From assembly GCA_030684555.1 (NCBI GenBank), contig JAUXVN010000013.1, forward strand, positions 62,001 through 126,000: a stretch of 64,000 nucleotides of DNA, written 5' to 3'. The notes under the pieces were generated by a model that saw only the letters and a program-made list of their open reading frames with translations, was not told where the DNA came from and did not search any database. Source of the stretch: Ignavibacteria bacterium. GTDB taxonomy: Bacteria > Bacteroidota > Ignavibacteria > Ignavibacteriales > Ignavibacteriaceae. Positions 43,597 to 53,612 of this stretch are shown in pieces. A program made the position numbers and the translations under genes. Each line of letters opens with the position of its first letter. The stretch's first letter is position 1.

Positions 43597-44454
43597 CTAA
43601 AAAGGACGTGTTTGTTTTGGATTTCTAGTATTTACATAAAGACTATCTCTCCAAATAAATGTTACGGTATCAACTGATTTTACTTCAGAACCGGTATCAA
43701 CGTATAGATGCTCAATATAATCGGGATAATTATCATTATTTGCATCAATCATTTCTCTTAATGAATTTATGGTTTTATACGTCATAAGAAGATGGGGTTC
43801 CTCATTTAATCCGTTAATAAAAAAGAAATTATAATCAATATGACCTATTCCGATAGCATAATGAAAATTAACCCTCATGTAAGGAATTTTTTTTGCTTTC
43901 CATGTTTCTAATACCATGTAATTGAAGCCGGAATTATCAGGAACGAGGCTCTCCCATACTGTCTCCAGATTACCAGCATTACATCGCAATAGAGTAAGAT
44001 AAAAATAAGCCATACCAAGGGCAGTACTATCAAGGTTAAAAAAACTTTGATCATAACCGACAACATTCTTAAGTTCAACAACACGTTCATCAGCTTTTGA
44101 TTTTATAACCATGGAATAGATGTAGGAGGTATCCCTTTCTTTCCTATATAACAGAGCATTTCTGGGGACAGTATATGTATCAGGTTTATCCAATTCAACA
44201 AGATAACTTCCTTCAGGATAATTTTTAAGAATATATTCCATTACATCAATTGTATCGCAAGGGAATCTATTAACGGCTAATTTTTTTCTTCGCTCGATAT
44301 TAAATGCCTGTATATCACCATCCTTTTCAGGATTATATGCAATATCTTCCTGTCCTTCAGAAATTGCTCCCTCTTTTTTATCATCTCCACAAGAGATAAA
44401 CAGGAAAGAGAGTGATGCTACAATTATCAATATGATGATATAAATATTTTTCAT
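43597..44454 (-). CDS. Uncharacterised lipoprotein
   Basis: A 285-residue protein with an N-terminal lipoprotein signal (IIVASLSFLFISC, lipobox cysteine at about residue 22) followed by an acidic/lysine spacer (GDDKKEG). The mature domain has a mixed alpha/beta pattern (FPCDTIDVMEYILKNYPEGSYLVEL, LRCNAGNLETVWESLVP, LYVDTGSEVKSVDTVTF). I recognise no domain. It is conserved enough in reading to be a real gene and is closely spaced with ygfZ (15 bp) and the M20 peptidase (34 bp). It is likely anchored in the inner or outer membrane facing the periplasm. Confidence 0.7.
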   Translation of the reverse strand: MKNIYIIILIIVASLSFLFISCGDDKKEGAISEGQEDIAYNPEKDGDIQAFNIERRKKLAVNRFPCDTIDVMEYILKNYPEGSYLVELDKPDTYTVPRNALLYRKERDTSYIYSMVIKSKADERVVELKNVVGYDQSFFNLDSTALGMAYFYLTLLRCNAGNLETVWESLVPDNSGFNYMVLETWKAKKIPYMRVNFHYAIGIGHIDYNFFFINGLNEEPHLLMTYKTINSLREMIDANNDNYPDYIEHLYVDTGSEVKSVDTVTFIWRDSLYVNTRNPKQTRPF

Positions 44455-44488
44455 CTTAATGATTCCGATTAATTAACAAACAATTATT

Positions 44489-45853
44489 CTATTCAGCAAA
44501 ATAGCTTAAAAAATAAGCTGAACTCTTAATCCCCAAATGAAAATGTTTGAGATTAAAATGTTCATTGGGTGAATGAAGATTTTCAGAATTAAGTCCAAGA
44601 CCCATTAATACAGTCGGGGCATTTAATATTTTCTCAAACGTAGCCACAACCGGAATACTTCCCCCTTCACGCATATAAACAGTTTTTTTTCCGAAAGCAC
44701 TTTCCATTGCTTTGGATGCAGCTATTGTAGCTTTATGATCTAATGGGGTGAGTACCGGGAAACCACCATGTAAATTAGTCACCTTAACTTTTACGGATTT
44801 AGGAGCCAACTTTTTAAAATACGATTCGAAAAGTTTTGCTGATTTTTTGGGTTCTTGATTTGGGACTAATCTCATACTTATTTTCGCAGTTGCTTTAGAA
44901 GGGATAATTGTTTTTGCTCCAGCACCGGTAAATCCACCATATATTCCGTTACAATCTAAAGTCGGACGTGCCCAAATTCTTTCAAGGGTTGTAAATCCTT
45001 TTTCACCGGAAAGTTCTGCTACTTTAAGATCGGCAGCATATTTTTTCTCAGAAAAAGTTAATTTCTTAAAATTTTCTCTTTCCTGTTTTGTTAAAGGAAG
45101 TACATCATCATAAAAACCGGGGATTGTAATCTTTCCATTTTTATCGTGTAATTTACTTATCATTGATGCAAGTATATTAATAGGATTAGCAACAGAGCCG
45201 CCGTATGAACCTGAATGCAAATCGCGGTTTGGACCGGTAACTTCAACTTCAAGATAACTCAAACCACGTAAACCATATGTAAGTGTTGGTTGTCCAGGGG
45301 CGAATAGTGAAGTATCTGAAATTAATACAGAATCACATTTCAATAAGTCTTTATTCGCTTTTATAAATGGTTCAAGATGCGGGCTTCCAATTTCTTCTTC
45401 CCCTTCGATTAAATATTTTATATTTACCGGAAGGCTGCCAACAGCTTTGAAATATGCTTCAACACTTTTTATATGAACAAACAACTGCCCTTTATCATCA
45501 GTTGCACCTCTCGCAAATATTTTTCCATCTTTTATCGTAGGTTCAAATGGCGGACTTTTCCATAAATCAATTGGATCAACAGGTTGAACATCATAATGTC
45601 CATAAACAAGAACGGTCGGTTTACCGGGAGCACCAAGCCATTCGCCATAAACTATAGGGTGTCCTTCAGTTTTATAAATTTGAACTTTTTTAATTCCGGC
45701 TTCTTTTAATTTATCGGCAACAAATTTTGCACATGTTTGCATATCTCCTTTATTTTCTGGAGATGTACTTATACTTTTAATTTTTAAGAACTCAGTGAGC
45801 TGACTAACGTAACTATCATAGTTTTTATTTATATATGCGATTACTTTTTCCAT
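44489..45853 (-). CDS. M20 family dipeptidase
   Basis: A 454-residue metallopeptidase. Zinc-site residues occur in VYGHYDVQPVDP, FARGATDDKGQ, LIEGEEEIGSPHLEPF, SDTSLFAPGQPTLTYGLRG, and the late LHSPNEHF motif. A lid/dimerisation domain lies at about residues 190-340 (DLHSGSYGGSVANP). This is the CNDP-like dipeptidase subgroup (ArgE/DapE/ACY1 clan), cytoplasmic since no signal peptide is seen. It follows the phytase-like gene by 9 bp. Confidence 0.92.
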   Translation of the reverse strand: MEKVIAYINKNYDSYVSQLTEFLKIKSISTSPENKGDMQTCAKFVADKLKEAGIKKVQIYKTEGHPIVYGEWLGAPGKPTVLVYGHYDVQPVDPIDLWKSPPFEPTIKDGKIFARGATDDKGQLFVHIKSVEAYFKAVGSLPVNIKYLIEGEEEIGSPHLEPFIKANKDLLKCDSVLISDTSLFAPGQPTLTYGLRGLSYLEVEVTGPNRDLHSGSYGGSVANPINILASMISKLHDKNGKITIPGFYDDVLPLTKQERENFKKLTFSEKKYAADLKVAELSGEKGFTTLERIWARPTLDCNGIYGGFTGAGAKTIIPSKATAKISMRLVPNQEPKKSAKLFESYFKKLAPKSVKVKVTNLHGGFPVLTPLDHKATIAASKAMESAFGKKTVYMREGGSIPVVATFEKILNAPTVLMGLGLNSENLHSPNEHFNLKHFHLGIKSSAYFLSYFAE

Positions 45854-45862
45854 TTTGGTCTC

Positions 45863-46882
45863 CTAATTGTTTCTCTTGATTTTATAATTGTAAATAATTG
45901 GAATAAATTTTTTAAAATTTGCTACTTCTGAATCATTAAGTTTTTTCTGAATTTCTTCTGAAGGAATATAGAAACGTTTCCAAGGATCATCTATAATATA
46001 AGCATTCTCTTCATCATCTATAGTAATTGATTCTATAGCTGCAATATAAGACATATTAATGGTATTAGGAATTTTACTTTGAAACGGAAAAAGTTTCCAA
46101 TCAATAATATCAAGGTTCTCATCAAACTTTAATGAAAATATATTAAATCCATTCCTATCAACGCCCCAAAGCAAATTATCTTGTTTGTGCAAGCCACATA
46201 TTGTTCCAATACCGAATTTCTTAGTTGAAATTGTTTTAATGATATTTAAACTTTTTTTATCGACAATGTGAATCAATGTGCTATCGGAGAAGAAGAAACC
46301 ATTTGTCTGAAAACCTTCTAAACCTAAATAGATATAATTGTTATCAACGGCTAATCCTTCATAAGCTACATTATTTTCGAGATACTTTTCGAATAAATCT
46401 TGGGGTTGAATTTTTAACTCTTCAAAATCAATAATACTGTTTTGATAAATGGAGTTATTCTTAAATTTCACTTTAACAATTTTTGTTGTTGACTTTGGGA
46501 ATGGTTCATTACCTTCAATCGATAAATAGACATCTCCGGTAGATCGATCAAATGCAATTTCTTCAAAATCTTTTTTACTAAAACCTTCTAGATATTTCTT
46601 AGCCTTTTTACTGTAACTATAAGTTGTAAGTTCAACAATTTTGTTGTTTTTATAAACCATTCTGTGAATAGCGCCGGTATCATCTGCAAGCAGAAATATT
46701 CTCTGATCTCTCTTTGCTTCAATGAAACAAATTCCCGAGGTTTGATCTGAATATTTATCCCCGACTTTAATCCATTGCGGTGAATGTGGTTGTTGAACTA
46801 ATTTTGCATCAATTTGACCATTTAGATGAACTATTGAGAGTAGAGTAAAAATTATTAGATTTGTCAATTGTTTTATAAGCAT
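45863..46882 (-). CDS. Secreted phytase-like/esterase-like beta-propeller protein
   Basis: A 339-residue protein with a signal peptide (LIIFTLLSIVHLNGQ) and repeated propeller-blade segments (SGICFIEAKRDQRIFLLADDTG, FEEIAFDRSTGDVYLSIEG, YEGLAVDNNYIYLGLEG, GLHKQDNLLWGVDRNGFNIF). The blade motifs resemble esterase-like phytase/SdiA-regulated proteins, but no clear catalytic site is visible. It is co-oriented with the M20 dipeptidase. The function is not established. Confidence 0.6.
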   Translation of the reverse strand: MLIKQLTNLIIFTLLSIVHLNGQIDAKLVQQPHSPQWIKVGDKYSDQTSGICFIEAKRDQRIFLLADDTGAIHRMVYKNNKIVELTTYSYSKKAKKYLEGFSKKDFEEIAFDRSTGDVYLSIEGNEPFPKSTTKIVKVKFKNNSIYQNSIIDFEELKIQPQDLFEKYLENNVAYEGLAVDNNYIYLGLEGFQTNGFFFSDSTLIHIVDKKSLNIIKTISTKKFGIGTICGLHKQDNLLWGVDRNGFNIFSLKFDENLDIIDWKLFPFQSKIPNTINMSYIAAIESITIDDEENAYIIDDPWKRFYIPSEEIQKKLNDSEVANFKKFIPIIYNYKIKRNN

Positions 46883-47013
46883 AATCTAAATCTAATGATT
46901 ATCACATTATTTTTCAAAAATTGCGTTATTTTAGATAATCGGTTTTAACTTTTTTGAACAACCGGAATTAATCCGAATATTTTAATTAATCTTTTATCGA
47001 TTTTAACAAACGA

Positions 47014-48390
47014 ATGATTTTAATCTTTTACATCATACGGAATCACGCTGCCCCATTTCTTTTTTCGATGGGCACTTTGATGTTTATTTTCTTATTCCAA
47101 TTCCTAATGAAATTTGCTGACCGCCTTGTTGGTAAAGGGTTAGATACTTTTGTAATCATTCAGCTTATAATGTTTAATTTGGCTTGGATGGTTGTATTAG
47201 TTGTTCCAATGGCTGTTCTTGTAGCAACTTTGATGGCATTTGGCAGCATGTCGCAAAACAATGAAATCACGATAATGAAATCCTCCGGTATAAGTTTGTA
47301 CAAAATGCTGTTTGGTCCATTTATCTGCAGTATTATTGTTGCAGTTTTATTAATAATGTTTAATAACGATGTTCTACCGGATGCAAATCACCAAGCTAAA
47401 ATATTAGGACAGGATATCTCACAGAAAAAACCAACTCTCTCTTTAGTCCCGGGTGTTTTTTCTCAAGAAGTAAATAATTACGCAATTTTAATTAGACAAA
47501 TAGATCAGAATAGTAACAAACTAACAGATATTACTATCTATGATTATACAAATCCTTCAAAAATAAATGTGGTAACAGCACTTAAAGGAAAAATTTATTT
47601 TTCAAAAAATAATTCAAAACTTCTGATGGACCTGGAGGATGGAGAAATTCATGAAGCTGATGTTTCTCAGACAAGTTTATATAGAAAAATCAGATTTGAA
47701 CAACATAGAATTGCTATGGAAGCAGAACAGTTTTCATTCAAACAATCAACTCCCGGTGGACAGAGAAGTGATCGTGAACTCAGTGCGCAAGATATGTTAA
47801 TTGTTGTGGATAGTCTTTCAAAAATTAAATCCGGTATGGATTCTACATTTAAAAAAGATGCAAATAGAATTTTACTCGGAGATACTGCTGCAAAGCCATT
47901 CAACAGTCAATTAGCTGTAAGAAGTCTCGATTCAAAATACATACAAACAATTGAGCGAATTCGTGAAAGCAGAAACCAAATTTTATCAGCAGCCATGAGA
48001 TCTGAGTTTTATCAAAATGAAATAAATATGTTCATGGTAGAAATTCACAAAAAGTATTCAATACCTTTTGCTTGTTTAGTCTTTATACTTCTCGGTGCTC
48101 CACTCGGTGTAATGATAAGAAAAGGTGGATTTGGTATTGCCGCAAGTATAAGTCTTTTTTTCTTCTTGATTTATTGGGCATCATTAATTGGCGGGGAAAA
48201 ATTAGCCGACAGAGGAATTATCAGTCCTTTCTGGGGTATGTGGGCTGCAAATATTATTATGGGGATAGTCGGAATGTTTTTAACTTATAAAGTTGCTAAA
48301 GAATCTGTACACATTGATTTTGATTTCTTGAAAAAACTTATTCCTAAAAATCTACGTCCTTCTGAGGAAGATGCAAATGAAAATTCTTGA
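47014..48390 (+). CDS. lptF: LptF/LptG-type permease (first of pair)
   Basis: A 458-residue member of the YjgP/YjgQ family. The fold is three transmembrane helices (PFLFSMGTLMFIFLFQFLM, MVVLVVPMAVLVATLMAFG), a large periplasmic jellyroll region (about residues 130-320), then three more helices (FACLVFILLGAPLGVMIRKGG, near residue 350). The IPFACLVFILLGAPLG segment is a family hallmark. With the next gene it would form the inner-membrane LptF-LptG dimer that, with the LptB ATPase, extracts LPS to the transport bridge. The periplasmic part is about 90 residues longer than in LptG. Which gene is F or G is assigned by order only. Confidence 0.85.
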   Translation: MILIFYIIRNHAAPFLFSMGTLMFIFLFQFLMKFADRLVGKGLDTFVIIQLIMFNLAWMVVLVVPMAVLVATLMAFGSMSQNNEITIMKSSGISLYKMLFGPFICSIIVAVLLIMFNNDVLPDANHQAKILGQDISQKKPTLSLVPGVFSQEVNNYAILIRQIDQNSNKLTDITIYDYTNPSKINVVTALKGKIYFSKNNSKLLMDLEDGEIHEADVSQTSLYRKIRFEQHRIAMEAEQFSFKQSTPGGQRSDRELSAQDMLIVVDSLSKIKSGMDSTFKKDANRILLGDTAAKPFNSQLAVRSLDSKYIQTIERIRESRNQILSAAMRSEFYQNEINMFMVEIHKKYSIPFACLVFILLGAPLGVMIRKGGFGIAASISLFFFLIYWASLIGGEKLADRGIISPFWGMWAANIIMGIVGMFLTYKVAKESVHIDFDFLKKLIPKNLRPSEEDANENS

Positions 48391-49465
48391 CAAGTATATC
48401 ATCAAGCAGTTCATATCTACAATTTTATTTGGATTGCTGGCGTTTACTATGATTTTTGTAGTCGTGGATATGATGGAAAATTTAGATGATTTTATTGATC
48501 AGAATGTCCCGAGCTTGATGATATTTCAATACTATTTTGTCTTTAGTCCTGAAATTATAAAATTGATGACGCCTGTTGCAGTCCTCTTCGCCAGCCTTTT
48601 TACTGCGGGAAAAATGTCAAACTTAAATGAATTGACAGCAATAAAATCAAGTGGGATAAGCCTTTATAGATATATGATTCCGATGGTAATTGTAACAGTA
48701 TTTGTAAGTATATTCGCCGTCTATTTCGGAGGATTTGTTGTACCTGAAGCTAATCAATATAAGGCTGAAATTGAAAGAACATATCTAAAGAAAAATATAA
48801 TTTTTTCAGGAAGTAATATTTTCTTTCAAGATTCATTCAATAGAATCATAAATATTAATTTTTTTGATTCTCAGAATAATCAAGTTATCAAAGTAAACAT
48901 AAATACATTTGATAAGAATAATCTTTCAATAATGAAAGAACGAATTGACGCATCGCGTATGAAATATGATTCAGCTAAAAGTGCCTGGGTAGCTTACGAT
49001 GTGGTTAAACGTTATTTCAATTCTGAATCAGAACGAATTGAATATTTTGGAATACAAGATATGCCCGGATTAAATTTCAAACCGGAGGATTTAGCTACTA
49101 AACAACAAAAACCGGATGAAATGAATTTATCAGAATTGAGTAAATTAATTGATGATCAAATTAAAGCCGGAACTGATTCTAAGCGTGTTCAAATTGAGTA
49201 TTATACAAGATTCTCTTTTGCAATGGCAAGTATTGTAGTTGTACTTTTTGGACTTCCGTTAGCTGCGAATACAGATAAACGAAAAGGTGGTTTAGCTTTA
49301 CAATTCGGAATAAATATTTTAATTACTTTTATATATCTTGGATTGATGCAGATAAGCAGTGCCTTTGGTAAGAACGGGGCTTTGAACCCCATTCTTACTG
49401 CCTGGCTTGTTAATTTTCTATTTCTTGCAGGTGCTTTTATTAATCTATTTAGAGTTAAGCAATAG
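48377..49465 (+). CDS. lptG: LptF/LptG-type permease (second of pair)
   Basis: A 362-residue paralogue of the preceding permease, beginning MKILDKYIIKQFISTILFG, the usual LptG-like N-terminus. The ATG at 48377 is preferred because GAGGAAG precedes it by six bases; it overlaps the end of the upstream gene by 14 bases. Other features are the TM2 region LMTPVAVLFASLFTAGKMS, LTAIKSSGISLYRYM and the C-terminal SFAMASIVVVLFGLPLA. It acts with LptF and LptB in LPS export. Confidence 0.87.
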   Translation: MKILDKYIIKQFISTILFGLLAFTMIFVVVDMMENLDDFIDQNVPSLMIFQYYFVFSPEIIKLMTPVAVLFASLFTAGKMSNLNELTAIKSSGISLYRYMIPMVIVTVFVSIFAVYFGGFVVPEANQYKAEIERTYLKKNIIFSGSNIFFQDSFNRIININFFDSQNNQVIKVNINTFDKNNLSIMKERIDASRMKYDSAKSAWVAYDVVKRYFNSESERIEYFGIQDMPGLNFKPEDLATKQQKPDEMNLSELSKLIDDQIKAGTDSKRVQIEYYTRFSFAMASIVVVLFGLPLAANTDKRKGGLALQFGINILITFIYLGLMQISSAFGKNGALNPILTAWLVNFLFLAGAFINLFRVKQ

Positions 49466-49467
49466 AA

Positions 49468-50919
49468 TTAAAATTTCCACTTAGAGTCAAATGCAAATGA
49501 AACTCTCTTTGCACTATTCGGCATAAATAGTTGATGAAAATCCGGTGTGCCGCCGCTAAGTTCTAAAAATCCAAAGTCAAATGACCCGCCGGCTGCCCAG
49601 CCGAATTTATGGAAACCTCCAAATGAAAAACCAGTCCTAAAGGCTAAGATCCAATTCTTAGGAATCCATTCAGCACCGATTGATACACGCGGGGTTGTAC
49701 TATTTCTAATTCGATTATTAAACCCTTGATTGTAATCAGCGACAATTAATAATTGACCCGGGAAATTTGGTTTTGCTTTATCCAATTGATACGAAACACC
49801 AATGTGCAATGCTGTTGGAAGTGAAGTAGAAATAGAACCGATGTATTCAGCATCTTTCTGACCAAAAATTTTATCAGCTAAATCCTTGGTCTGATTTTCA
49901 TCAGAAAGATTTGTAATTACAATGACCGTATCCGTTTTGAATTGAGCGACATTCTGATCCCATTTTACACTGCCTAAATCTGTTAATGAAAACCCGATTG
50001 CCCATGCTTCATTAATCTTACCCCAAAAACCTAAATCAACTCCAAACCCGCCACCAGCTGGAGATGGGAATAATCCCGGAGAAGATTTTTTACCAAAAGA
50101 TGTGGAATCAAATCCATAAGCAACACCAAAATCATTTGAGAAAGATGAGTAAGCAAGAAAATCATTTTTGATTGTCAAAGCATTTTCTGGTCCGGTTGAA
50201 AATTGACTTTTCATTCGTTCAATGCCAGTATAGAAAAATCCGGAAACAAAATTAAATGAAATTCCTAAGTTAACCTGTTCAAACATCTTTGGTAAAATAT
50301 TAACAGTCCTCGCGTATGTGAACGCATATTTGCGTAACCACCATGCTTCTAATCCAGCATCATCAAAATTAAACTCATCCCCTTGAGTATTGCCATGCAT
50401 TATTAAATCAATTAAACCTCTCGGGAAAGTTAAATTGGAGCCGAAAACATCGCTAATTGCAAAACCAAATGCTCCCACTTTATCATTCGGTTTATATATA
50501 ACTGATAAGAGAGTGAAATTAATATCTGATTGGATGGTTCCTCCATCTGCAAATAATTCAGAGAGACGGTCTTTATCATCGGAATTTAAATATCGTCCGA
50601 CATCCTTACCATCGGCTCCAACTGTTTTTTCACCGAAGAAATAGTTATACTCATCAATAGTTATAAAATTAGAACCGATATTAAAACCAAGTTGAGGAGC
50701 CGGTAATAGTGTTCGCAGTTCCCACTTTTTTGTTAAATCTTTTTTATTCAAAATAGTCGCAGGGTTAGTTCCAATGCCATCCACACCTAATGAACTTGCG
50801 GTATAGGTACGTCCCATTGCAGTTGCCCTTGCGTCCGGCATACCAATTGATCCGGCAGATTGAGCAAATAAATGAATTGATAAAACAAATATTACGGCAG
50901 TTAATTTTAATAATTTCAT
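49468..50919 (-). CDS. Outer membrane beta-barrel protein (DUF5723/PorV-like)
   Basis: A 483-residue protein with a signal peptide (LTAVIFVLSIHLFAQ) and a mature start SAGSIGMPDARATAMGRTYTA, then IGTNPATIL, an N-terminus typical of PorV/FadL-like and DUF5723 outer-membrane proteins of Bacteroidota. The remaining residues alternate barrel strands and loops, ending in FAFDSKWKF with a terminal Phe. It is encoded 11 bp after the 701-residue lipoprotein, implying a functional pair at the outer membrane. Confidence 0.7.
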   Translation of the reverse strand: MKLLKLTAVIFVLSIHLFAQSAGSIGMPDARATAMGRTYTASSLGVDGIGTNPATILNKKDLTKKWELRTLLPAPQLGFNIGSNFITIDEYNYFFGEKTVGADGKDVGRYLNSDDKDRLSELFADGGTIQSDINFTLLSVIYKPNDKVGAFGFAISDVFGSNLTFPRGLIDLIMHGNTQGDEFNFDDAGLEAWWLRKYAFTYARTVNILPKMFEQVNLGISFNFVSGFFYTGIERMKSQFSTGPENALTIKNDFLAYSSFSNDFGVAYGFDSTSFGKKSSPGLFPSPAGGGFGVDLGFWGKINEAWAIGFSLTDLGSVKWDQNVAQFKTDTVIVITNLSDENQTKDLADKIFGQKDAEYIGSISTSLPTALHIGVSYQLDKAKPNFPGQLLIVADYNQGFNNRIRNSTTPRVSIGAEWIPKNWILAFRTGFSFGGFHKFGWAAGGSFDFGFLELSGGTPDFHQLFMPNSAKRVSFAFDSKWKF

Positions 50920-50930
50920 TGTTTAATCTC

Positions 50931-53036
50931 CTATGGTTTTATTCTATAATTAACGCCGCCAAAACCTTTAATACGAAGATCATCCTTTGTTTTGAACTTG
51001 ACAGGAAGATTTGAATTTCTACTCGTATTAAGTTTGATTAGAATTCGCATATATTTTGCTCTCGCTAATTTATCAGATTCGGCTTTTTCAGTTCTTATTG
51101 TAACAGTTTGAACTGTTTTTGTTGTCACATTTCCATTAGCATCTGTAACTCCACCGGGAACTGTGATTACTGAATCTTGATTTGAATATTTCGGTGGGAA
51201 ATACATCAAGAAGGTATTTGTGCTGTCATATAATCGCCCTGTAAATGAGACTGACACAGGAAGTCCGTTTGTCAAAACCAAATTCATTTCCAATGAGTTT
51301 ACATCGCGAATTGTTGATTGCTGGTCTGAATCAAATTCGACATCAATTGAATCTGTAAATTGTCCGCCACTTATCCCAAGGTCAAGCGGAAATTCTAATC
51401 GGGTATTACCGCTAACAAAACTCGTGTTAGTTACTAAAACTTGCTGGTATTTGGGATTTAGAGTTCCGCCACTATAAACAATAATAGAATCCGGAAGTTT
51501 TGTGAACCGCTTGAAGAAATTACTTACACTGTCGGGGTTTAACGTAATAATTGAATCAGTCTGAGTTATAATTGTATCAGACATTGTATTCTTGTTTAGA
51601 AATAGAAAACTCTTTTCACCAAGTGAGTTTTGCCCTTCAAGCCGACCGTTAATTTGGAAATTCAATATAGAGCCTGTTGAAGGTTTGAGTCGAAGTTCCA
51701 ATACCGGTTTATTAAAATTTAATTGAGTAAAACTAAATTTAGTCTCTAAATCTTTTGCGTCTAAAGCAATAGCTGAACGAACCACGTCTAAATTTGTTGG
51801 TTTTACTATTCCATCAAACTCTTTAATTACAAGAGAACTGAAATCAATTTTGGCTTCAAAATCATCACTACTCTTTATGTCCCTAAAATCAGTACTTGAT
51901 TTGGTAGTGAATGTAACTTTATAAATTATTTCATTAGTAGGAATACTATTTAGACTAGTAATTGAATAATCAGATAACGATAAATTATCAACAAACTTAA
52001 AATTTATTGTTTTTCTGTTCACATCTCTTGTCAAAGTATAAGATGTTCCTGCTGGATTTTTCAAATTAGGAATTTCTAATTTAATACTTGCATCTACATC
52101 AAGATTATTGTCCATAGCTATATTAAGAGTACCCTGATCAATTTTGGCAACTTTAATTTTTGTAGGTTTAGGAGAATCGGCTTCTATAAAAAATGAACTG
52201 TCAATTACGACTGGATTTTGTGCAGGAATTTTTGCCCGAGCTTCTGTTACTTGCAGATCATCAAATTTTGCATTGACAGAAAATGAATTTTGTGGAACCG
52301 TCACCAAATTTCCATTACTGCCAGACATTGATACAGTAGTTTCAAACTTCAATTGGTTTTTTACAGTAACACCCGCATTTAATGGAATTGCTGAAAAACT
52401 CCGTGTTGAGTTTGGCGGAATCACAAGTTGTGAGGTACTCTGTGCAATTATTTCATTGGGAGATGCAACGTTCTTTATTACAATTCCATTTATTGTTAAT
52501 GTTACATGTTGGGTGAAATTATTTTTAATTTCTACAGAGATTGTTCCCTGTTCAAAAACTGCTGTTTGGAATTGGGTTATTTCACTCAAATTTGAAGTTA
52601 CCGGTCTATTAGTTTCAGCAATAATTGGGACTTGAGCACCGGGAACTAAAATCTGCTGTGTCCAATCGAAACCAACAGCCGCCTCTACGGAATCACCTTG
52701 AATAGTAATTGTTCCAATTTCTTTAGAACTTGTTGTAGTGAATCCATCAACATTAAGTTTATCGCTGACTTCTATCTTCTCCACCTCTTTAATAGTACTA
52801 TAAACTAATAGTCCATCTCTTGTGTAATCGGGACTCAACATAGAAGTGTCCCTTTTAACCATATCCAAAACAGAATATGTTGAATCAATAAGAGGTAGAT
52901 TAAGCTCAATATCCCAACTCGGGGCGGTTGGTGATTTTACATCACACGAGGGGAGTAAAATTAAAACTGAAAATAGTATTGTAATACTTGCGAGTTTACG
53001 CACTGCGGAAGAATGTAAAAAGTACATATTTACCAT
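50931..53036 (-). CDS. Large lipoprotein of unknown function
   Basis: A 701-residue protein (start at 53036, or three codons later at MYFLHSSAV). The lipoprotein signal is clear: SITILFSVLILLPSC, followed by DVKSPTAPSWDIELNLPL. The mature chain is threonine/serine/asparagine-rich beta-sandwich material with recurring segments (VEIKNNFTQHVTLTINGIV, SVNAKFDDLQVTEARA, LDVDASIKLEIPNL). I recognise no enzymatic domain. It is probably surface- or periplasm-facing and partnered with the adjacent barrel. Confidence 0.65.
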   Translation of the reverse strand: MVNMYFLHSSAVRKLASITILFSVLILLPSCDVKSPTAPSWDIELNLPLIDSTYSVLDMVKRDTSMLSPDYTRDGLLVYSTIKEVEKIEVSDKLNVDGFTTTSSKEIGTITIQGDSVEAAVGFDWTQQILVPGAQVPIIAETNRPVTSNLSEITQFQTAVFEQGTISVEIKNNFTQHVTLTINGIVIKNVASPNEIIAQSTSQLVIPPNSTRSFSAIPLNAGVTVKNQLKFETTVSMSGSNGNLVTVPQNSFSVNAKFDDLQVTEARAKIPAQNPVVIDSSFFIEADSPKPTKIKVAKIDQGTLNIAMDNNLDVDASIKLEIPNLKNPAGTSYTLTRDVNRKTINFKFVDNLSLSDYSITSLNSIPTNEIIYKVTFTTKSSTDFRDIKSSDDFEAKIDFSSLVIKEFDGIVKPTNLDVVRSAIALDAKDLETKFSFTQLNFNKPVLELRLKPSTGSILNFQINGRLEGQNSLGEKSFLFLNKNTMSDTIITQTDSIITLNPDSVSNFFKRFTKLPDSIIVYSGGTLNPKYQQVLVTNTSFVSGNTRLEFPLDLGISGGQFTDSIDVEFDSDQQSTIRDVNSLEMNLVLTNGLPVSVSFTGRLYDSTNTFLMYFPPKYSNQDSVITVPGGVTDANGNVTTKTVQTVTIRTEKAESDKLARAKYMRILIKLNTSRNSNLPVKFKTKDDLRIKGFGGVNYRIKP

Positions 53037-53271
53037 CCAATTTATAAATGAGGGAAACAGAAAAAAGTAACAACAAGTCTGTTAACAAACCTTGTATTTA
53101 AAATAATTTTGTTAAGAACAGTTATTCATCAAATTAAAAATTCAATAAAATAAAGAAAGAGTCAACCTCACTAAGAATAATATTCAATTAGTTTGCCCAA
53201 ATTTACTAATTGATAATCAACAATTTATAATAACGGTATCTCTAAATTTGATTAAAGACACCCAAATAAAT

Positions 53272-53598
53272 TTAATTCACTTTTTCATTTTTTGTTAATG
53301 GTGCAAATCCAAAATGCTGTTCTTGTGGAGCATCTGAAGGGATTTCACCAAATCGCGATTCAAATTTTTCTATATTTTCTTTAAGTGCACGAAGTAACAT
53401 TTTCGCATGCTGCGGTGTAGTTATAATTCGTGCATGAACTCTGGCTTTCGGAACACCCGGGACAATTCTTGTAAAATCAATTACAAATTCAGCCGGTGAA
53501 TGTGTAATAATTGCAAGATTAGAATATATACCTTCAGCTTCTTTTTCACCAAGTTCAATATTGATCTGTTGTGGTTGAGCAGGATTATTTTGATTCAT
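53272..53598 (-). CDS. DUF3467 domain protein
   Basis: A 108-residue protein. The central segment (ELGEKEAEGIYSNLAIITHS, EFVIDFTRIVPGVPKARVHARI, PQHAKMLLRALKENIEKFE) is the DUF3467 fold, a small widespread domain of unknown role. The ends are low-complexity (Asn/Pro/Gln). It follows the TPR lipoprotein gene by 14 bp on the same strand. A 235-bp non-coding stretch (53037-53271) downstream shows no clear element. Confidence 0.88.
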   Translation of the reverse strand: MNQNNPAQPQQINIELGEKEAEGIYSNLAIITHSPAEFVIDFTRIVPGVPKARVHARIITTPQHAKMLLRALKENIEKFESRFGEIPSDAPQEQHFGFAPLTKNEKVN

Positions 53599-53612
53599 AT
53601 CAATTCTTTCAC

